Below are positions 60,547 through 64,000 of a stretch of 64,000 nucleotides of DNA, piece after piece. Positions within the stretch are counted from its first letter, which is position 1; each line of letters begins with the position of its first letter. Location: assembly GCA_964425745.1 (NCBI GenBank), contig CAYRNW010000007.1:49900-113899 (forward strand), written 5' to 3'. This DNA comes from CALCNS01 sp964425745 (GTDB lineage Bacteria > Bacillota > JAAYKD01). The position numbers were made by a program, and so were the translations under genes. Below the pieces are notes generated by a model. That model saw nothing but the letters and a program-made list of their open reading frames with translations. It was not told the origin of the DNA and made no database searches.

Positions 60547-61788
60547 TTATTGATCCTCCCGATCTGCCAAGAAATAGGTGGTGTGCAAGTGGACACGTTG
60601 CGCTGCTTCCACCACTTGCTCACGCTTGATGGCTTGAATTTGATTCATCATGTCGTCGGCATCTCCGTGCTTCATCAGGATTTGATTGATCCTGAAGTCC
60701 AAGCGTCCTTCAGCTTCTTGATTCATGCCCCTTAATTGCTCACAGAGCGTTTGTTGGGTCATGTGCAACTCTTCTTCGCTGAAATCACCCTGTTGTAAAC
60801 GATGCAATTCTTCCAGCATTTTTTCCTTGGCTAAGGCCGCACTGGAAGCTTCCAAGCCTGCATATGCCGTAATCACTCCGGTCGCTCGGTCCAAGCGGCT
60901 GCCTGTGGCATACGCTAACCCGTGTTCCTCCCGTACTGTACGGAAGAGACGAGAATGGGCAAAAGCACCATAAATGCCATTAAAGACCGATAACGGTAAG
61001 TTGAGCGGATCTTCATATGCGATTTCGGAACTGAATGCTAAAAGCAACTGACTCTGCTCGCCCGGTAAGACTTCTTTGGTCTCAGAAACCTCTTGTCTAT
61101 GCGACCAAGCCGCTAAAGGTTGGCGAACCAAGGGCTGTCGTGGCCAAGATAACAGCTCTTGGGCTTTCTCTACTGTAAAATCTTCAACATGATTGCCACA
61201 CAAGCCCACGATGACTTCACTGTTTCTTAAGGTTTGCTCATAAAAGTCGACCACATCTTTGTTTTGCAAAGCAGAAATTTCCTCCAACCTACCACTCCGA
61301 GGGGAAGCAAGTGCGGAATCTCCATAAACCAGCTCTTGCAAGCGTTGTTGAGCAAATGTCGATCGTTGGTTCTTACGGTTCTCAATAGCTGCTTGTAAGC
61401 GCTCTTTTTCTTGATCAAAACTGTCTTGCGGAAAGAGCCCGTTCATCCTGTGAGGTTGTGTGATCAGCTCTGTCAAAAGCGCAATCCCTTCTGTCAATAA
61501 TTCGGAGCCCGCTTGCGGTAAATATCGGCCATCGGGAAGTTGCAAAGAGATCGTGGTCAATTGCGACCCGCCAACACGGCTGATCTGGGTATGCATTTCT
61601 GCTCCCCAAAGCGACTCTAATGCTTCCACGATTTGACGCTGACTCGGATACCGCTCGGTTCCGCGACGCAATAAAGAAGCCAGCAGGGAGGCCTTGCTGA
61701 AAATACCTTTTTCAATCGGTTGAGCCAACCAAATCCGAACGTGCTGGGTCACATATTGATCGGAAGGTAACCAAAATAGATTTGTCAT
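60547..61788 (-). CDS. ymfF: M16 family peptidase homologue, non-catalytic partner (YmfF-like)
   Basis: A 413-residue protein with the M16 fold but without the HxxEH motif: the corresponding segment reads LLASLLRRGTERYPS. The C-terminal half keeps features of the substrate-binding half of M16 enzymes (RTVREEHGLAYATGS). It should pair with the catalytic YmfH-like protein to form the closed chamber. It has its own promoter at 61825-61853, and AAAGGATG precedes the ATG. Confidence 0.86.
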   Translation of the reverse strand: MTNLFWLPSDQYVTQHVRIWLAQPIEKGIFSKASLLASLLRRGTERYPSQRQIVEALESLWGAEMHTQISRVGGSQLTTISLQLPDGRYLPQAGSELLTEGIALLTELITQPHRMNGLFPQDSFDQEKERLQAAIENRKNQRSTFAQQRLQELVYGDSALASPRSGRLEEISALQNKDVVDFYEQTLRNSEVIVGLCGNHVEDFTVEKAQELLSWPRQPLVRQPLAAWSHRQEVSETKEVLPGEQSQLLLAFSSEIAYEDPLNLPLSVFNGIYGAFAHSRLFRTVREEHGLAYATGSRLDRATGVITAYAGLEASSAALAKEKMLEELHRLQQGDFSEEELHMTQQTLCEQLRGMNQEAEGRLDFRINQILMKHGDADDMMNQIQAIKREQVVEAAQRVHLHTTYFLADREDQ

Positions 61789-61824
61789 ATCCTACATCCT
61801 TTTCCTATTTGTTATGCTCTCTAG

Positions 61825-61853
61825 ATTGTAACTGTCCACACTGGAAAAAGCAA
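61825..61853 (-). promoter_or_regulatory. Promoter of the ymfF-ymfH operon
   Basis: On the minus strand TTGCTT (61848-61853) and TACAAT (61825-61830) are 17 bases apart. It starts immediately after the trxA terminator, so the peptidase pair is expressed separately from trxA. Confidence 0.6.
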
Positions 61854-61860
61854 GAAAAAA

Positions 61861-61884
61861 GCGAGTTCCCACTTGGAAACTCGC
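61861..61884 (-). terminator. Intrinsic terminator of trxA
   Basis: GCGAGTTTCC pairs with GGAACTCGC (one bulged base) around a five-base loop, followed on the minus strand by TTTTTTCTTGC. It lies 16 bases after the trxA stop. Confidence 0.88.
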
Positions 61885-61899
61885 ACATGCTCTAAATCG

Positions 61900-62235
61900 T
61901 TATTTAATGAAGCGATCTAGGATTTCTTTCAATTCATCTTTGGGACGATACCCAACGATGGCTCGGGCTTCTTTTTCCTTGGTTTCCGGATTCGTAGTAA
62001 TCAACATCATGGTTGGGATACTTTGAATCTGGAAAGAGCCGGCGGTTTGCGGGTTCGCATCGACGTCTACTTTACAGACTTTCAGCTTGCCATCGTATTC
62101 TTCAGCAATCGCTTCAACCACAGGTGCTACCATGCGGCACGGACCACACCAAGTTGCCCAAAAGTCAACAAATACAGGCATATCGGATTGTAACGCTTCT
62201 TTTTCAAAATTCGCATCGGTTAAATTATAAATCAT
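61900..62235 (-). CDS. trxA: Thioredoxin
   Basis: A 111-residue thioredoxin with the active-site motif WCGPC (Cys30 and Cys33) in FVDFWATWCGPCRMV, then KVDVDANPQTAGSF and the cis-proline SIPTMM. It reduces protein disulphides in the cytoplasm. ATG 62235 is used; the longer reading would add a polar N-terminus without its own ribosome binding site. It stands alone between its promoter and terminator. A short acidic insertion (TTNPETKEKE) lies in the beta hairpin after the cis-proline. Confidence 0.95.
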   Translation of the reverse strand: MIYNLTDANFEKEALQSDMPVFVDFWATWCGPCRMVAPVVEAIAEEYDGKLKVCKVDVDANPQTAGSFQIQSIPTMMLITTNPETKEKEARAIVGYRPKDELKEILDRFIK

Positions 62236-62316
62236 GTTCTTTCCCCTTTCATCTTGGGAGCTATTAGCCAACGGGTTTCAAAGATCCGCATTGCCTCGGA
62301 ATAACTCATCGCTGTT

Positions 62317-62345
62317 ATCATAACGAATTTCTCAACAAATTGCAA
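62317..62345 (-). promoter_or_regulatory. Promoter of trxA
   Basis: On the minus strand TTGCAA (62340-62345) and TATGAT (62317-62322) are 17 bases apart. Some 40 bases upstream lies TGTGA-TTAAG-TCACA (62384-62398), a symmetric 15-base element that could bind a regulator of trxA or of the divergent MATE gene. The rest of the 312-base gap (62236-62547) holds the trxA leader and an AT-rich region before the MATE gene, where no promoter is clear. Confidence 0.6.
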
Positions 62346-62547
62346 GAGCTACTGAGCTTAATTCTGACTAATTTCATCGGTTATGTGATTAAGTCACAGG
62401 TTTTTCGAACTCAATTCTGTTTATTATGAATTTTTTATGAACTTAACCAGCTTTTTCCTGAAGGATAGCAAACTACCTTTTCTTTTTCATCCTTTTATGG
62501 TATATTACTTCTATTATAATAAAATGAAAATGCCAAGGAGATGACCT

Positions 62548-63924
62548 ATGCTTAAAGATATGACCCAGGGGAATCCCATGAAACTCATCTTTACTTTTGC
62601 GGTTCCCATGTTAATCGGAAACATTTTTCAACAACTCTATAATATGGTAGACTCCATCGTGGTCGGCCAGTTTGTCGGAGCCAATGCTCTGGCAGCGGTT
62701 GGCTCCAGCTTCCCAATCATTTTTCTTCTGATTTCAATGATTATGGGCTTGACCATGGGTGGCGGTATCATCATTTCCCAATTGTACGGCGCGAAACAAA
62801 TGGAGAAAGTTCGCCGGGCTATTTCCACCGCTTTGATCTTTCAGGGCGTTGCTGCGATCATCGTCACCATATTGGGATTGAGTCTGAGCCGCTGGATGTT
62901 GACCTTACTGAATACACCTCCTGAAGTCTTTGAAGATTCGGCAACCTATATGCGAATCTTCTTCAGTGGTTTATTGGCCATGTTTGCCTATAATGCCTTT
63001 TCAGGGATCCTGCGTTCTTTGGGCGATTCAAAAACCCCCCTTTATTTCTTGATCGTTTCCACCTTTGTCAATATTGGGTTAGATATTTTGTTTGTAGCCC
63101 AATTTGGCTGGGGCGTCGCTGGGGTTGCTTGGGCTACCATCATTGCACAAAGCACGTCTGCTGTTTTATGTGTAATCTATATCTACCTCAAAGTTCCGCT
63201 ATTGGCACTTAAACCAAAAGACTTCATCTTTGACAAAAGCTTATTCATCACCATGATCAAATTGGGCATCCCAAGTTCCATTCAGCAAACCTTGGCCTCA
63301 ACCGGTATGATTGCGGTGCAAGGCCTGGTTAATTCCTTTGGACCCATCACCATGGCGGCCTTTACTGCTGCCGGTCGGTTGGACTCTTTGGCCAATATGC
63401 CTGCCATGAATCTAGGAATGTCGGCCTCCACCTACACCGGTCAAAACCTCGGGGCTAACCGGGTCGACCGTGTCCAAGCCGGTCTAATCGCCGCATTAAA
63501 AATCATGGCGATCATCAGTATTTCAATGTCGGTCTTAGTCTACATGGCGGGTCCGCATTTGATTACAATCTTCATTAAATCCTCCGAAACCGGCGTCATT
63601 ATGCAGGGTGTGGATTACATGAAAACAGTTTCAATCTTCTATATCGTCTTCGGCATCATGTTGGTCTTCAACGGTATTTTGCGCGGAGCCGGCGATACTA
63701 CCGTGCCCATGTATGCCACCATCATCAATCTAACCGTCCGTGTAATTGCTGCCTACACCTTATCTTCTACTTCACTCGGATACCGAGGTATTTGGATGAG
63801 CCTTCCCATTGGTTGGTGTGCCGGTGCTATCATCCCGGTTTATCGCTATTTCACAGGGAAATGGAAAGACAAAGCCGTGGTTCGACAAAAAATGATGTCT
63901 CATCACATGGACGAAGAAATATAG
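62548..63924 (+). CDS. MATE family efflux transporter
   Basis: A 458-residue exporter with 12 predicted membrane helices in two similar halves, typical of the DinF/NorM-like MATE family (MLIGNIFQQLYNMVDSIVVGQFVG at the start is characteristic, then GMSASTYTGQNLGANR in the second half). It should expel cationic drugs or metabolites in exchange for Na+ or H+. AAGGAG lies eight bases before the ATG. It is the only plus-strand gene of this end and is divergent from trxA. The substrate cannot be inferred. Confidence 0.9.
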   Translation: MLKDMTQGNPMKLIFTFAVPMLIGNIFQQLYNMVDSIVVGQFVGANALAAVGSSFPIIFLLISMIMGLTMGGGIIISQLYGAKQMEKVRRAISTALIFQGVAAIIVTILGLSLSRWMLTLLNTPPEVFEDSATYMRIFFSGLLAMFAYNAFSGILRSLGDSKTPLYFLIVSTFVNIGLDILFVAQFGWGVAGVAWATIIAQSTSAVLCVIYIYLKVPLLALKPKDFIFDKSLFITMIKLGIPSSIQQTLASTGMIAVQGLVNSFGPITMAAFTAAGRLDSLANMPAMNLGMSASTYTGQNLGANRVDRVQAGLIAALKIMAIISISMSVLVYMAGPHLITIFIKSSETGVIMQGVDYMKTVSIFYIVFGIMLVFNGILRGAGDTTVPMYATIINLTVRVIAAYTLSSTSLGYRGIWMSLPIGWCAGAIIPVYRYFTGKWKDKAVVRQKMMSHHMDEEI

Positions 63925-63946
63925 AAACTAGGTTGTTTTCAAACAA

Positions 63947-64000
63947 GGGGTTGTAGCACAACGGGAAAGTGCATCAACGCCAAAAGGCACCTAGACAAAA
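63947..64000 (+). other. tRNA-like fragment at the right edge, uncertain
   Basis: The last 54 bases start GGGGTTG-TA-GCAC-AACGGGAAA-GTGC, which fits a tRNA acceptor strand, U8, a perfect D-stem and a D-loop with GG. The next part does not form a regular anticodon stem (TCAAC against GGCAC), and the window ends before a T-arm. It may be a tRNA remnant, an unusual RNA or chance. Confidence 0.2.

Overview
The window is from a low-to-mid GC Bacillota genome, most likely a clostridial relative. Supporting signs are strong AGGAGG ribosome binding sites, TTGACA-17-TATAAT promoters, a yvlB/yvlD-type envelope operon, the YmfF/YmfH peptidase pair, DnaD/DnaC primosome genes and an SLH-domain surface protein. 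I cannot name the genus. Two kinds of DNA meet near base 33,517: an AT-richer conjugative element on the left and chromosomal backbone on the right.

Bases 1 to about 33,517 are the right-hand part of an integrative conjugative element; its left end and integrase lie outside the window. All its genes run on the minus strand. In transcription order they are parA, parB, a 2,445-residue methylase/SNF2-helicase, a Toprim primase-like protein, a probable oriT, a MobC-like protein, a MobP-type relaxase, a 1,423-residue SLH surface protein flanked by two distant paralogues, small accessory genes, and a VirD4 coupling protein split over two genes. Then come a VirB2-like pilin, a DUF6133 protein, SpoVG, TrbL/VirB6 and PrgI/VirB3, followed by a cytosine-5 methyltransferase, a DUF3848 protein and a nearly complete Tad (type IVc) pilus set: TadV, CpaB, TadZ, TadA, TadB, TadC and a DUF4320 pilin-like protein cut by the window edge. 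VirB4 is not where it would be expected.

The element ends inside a type I restriction gene, hsdR, breaking it at the codons of the DEAD/DEAH box. Beyond it lies a small AT-rich defence-like patch with an ASCH-domain protein and a PIN-GNAT-PUA-like fusion (34.6-36.5 kb).

From 36.8 kb onward the DNA is backbone: a heterodimeric ABC exporter; a yvlB/yvlD-like operon; uvrA, a degenerate M28-like membrane protein, uvrC, dnaD and dnaC in one direction; D-cysteine desulfhydrase; a six-gene polyamine operon (speD, speA, speE, speB, carboxynorspermidine dehydrogenase and decarboxylase) behind a long structured leader RNA with a terminator just before speD; the ymfF/ymfH M16 pair; trxA; and a MATE exporter. 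The polyamine operon encodes both the AdoMet route and the carboxyspermidine route to spermidine.

The points most worth a second look are the joining of conjugation and Tad-pilus genes in one element, the insertion in hsdR, the split coupling protein, the speD leader RNA, and the ASCH / PIN-GNAT pair. Family names are from recognition of sequence motifs by eye; no searches or folding programs were run.
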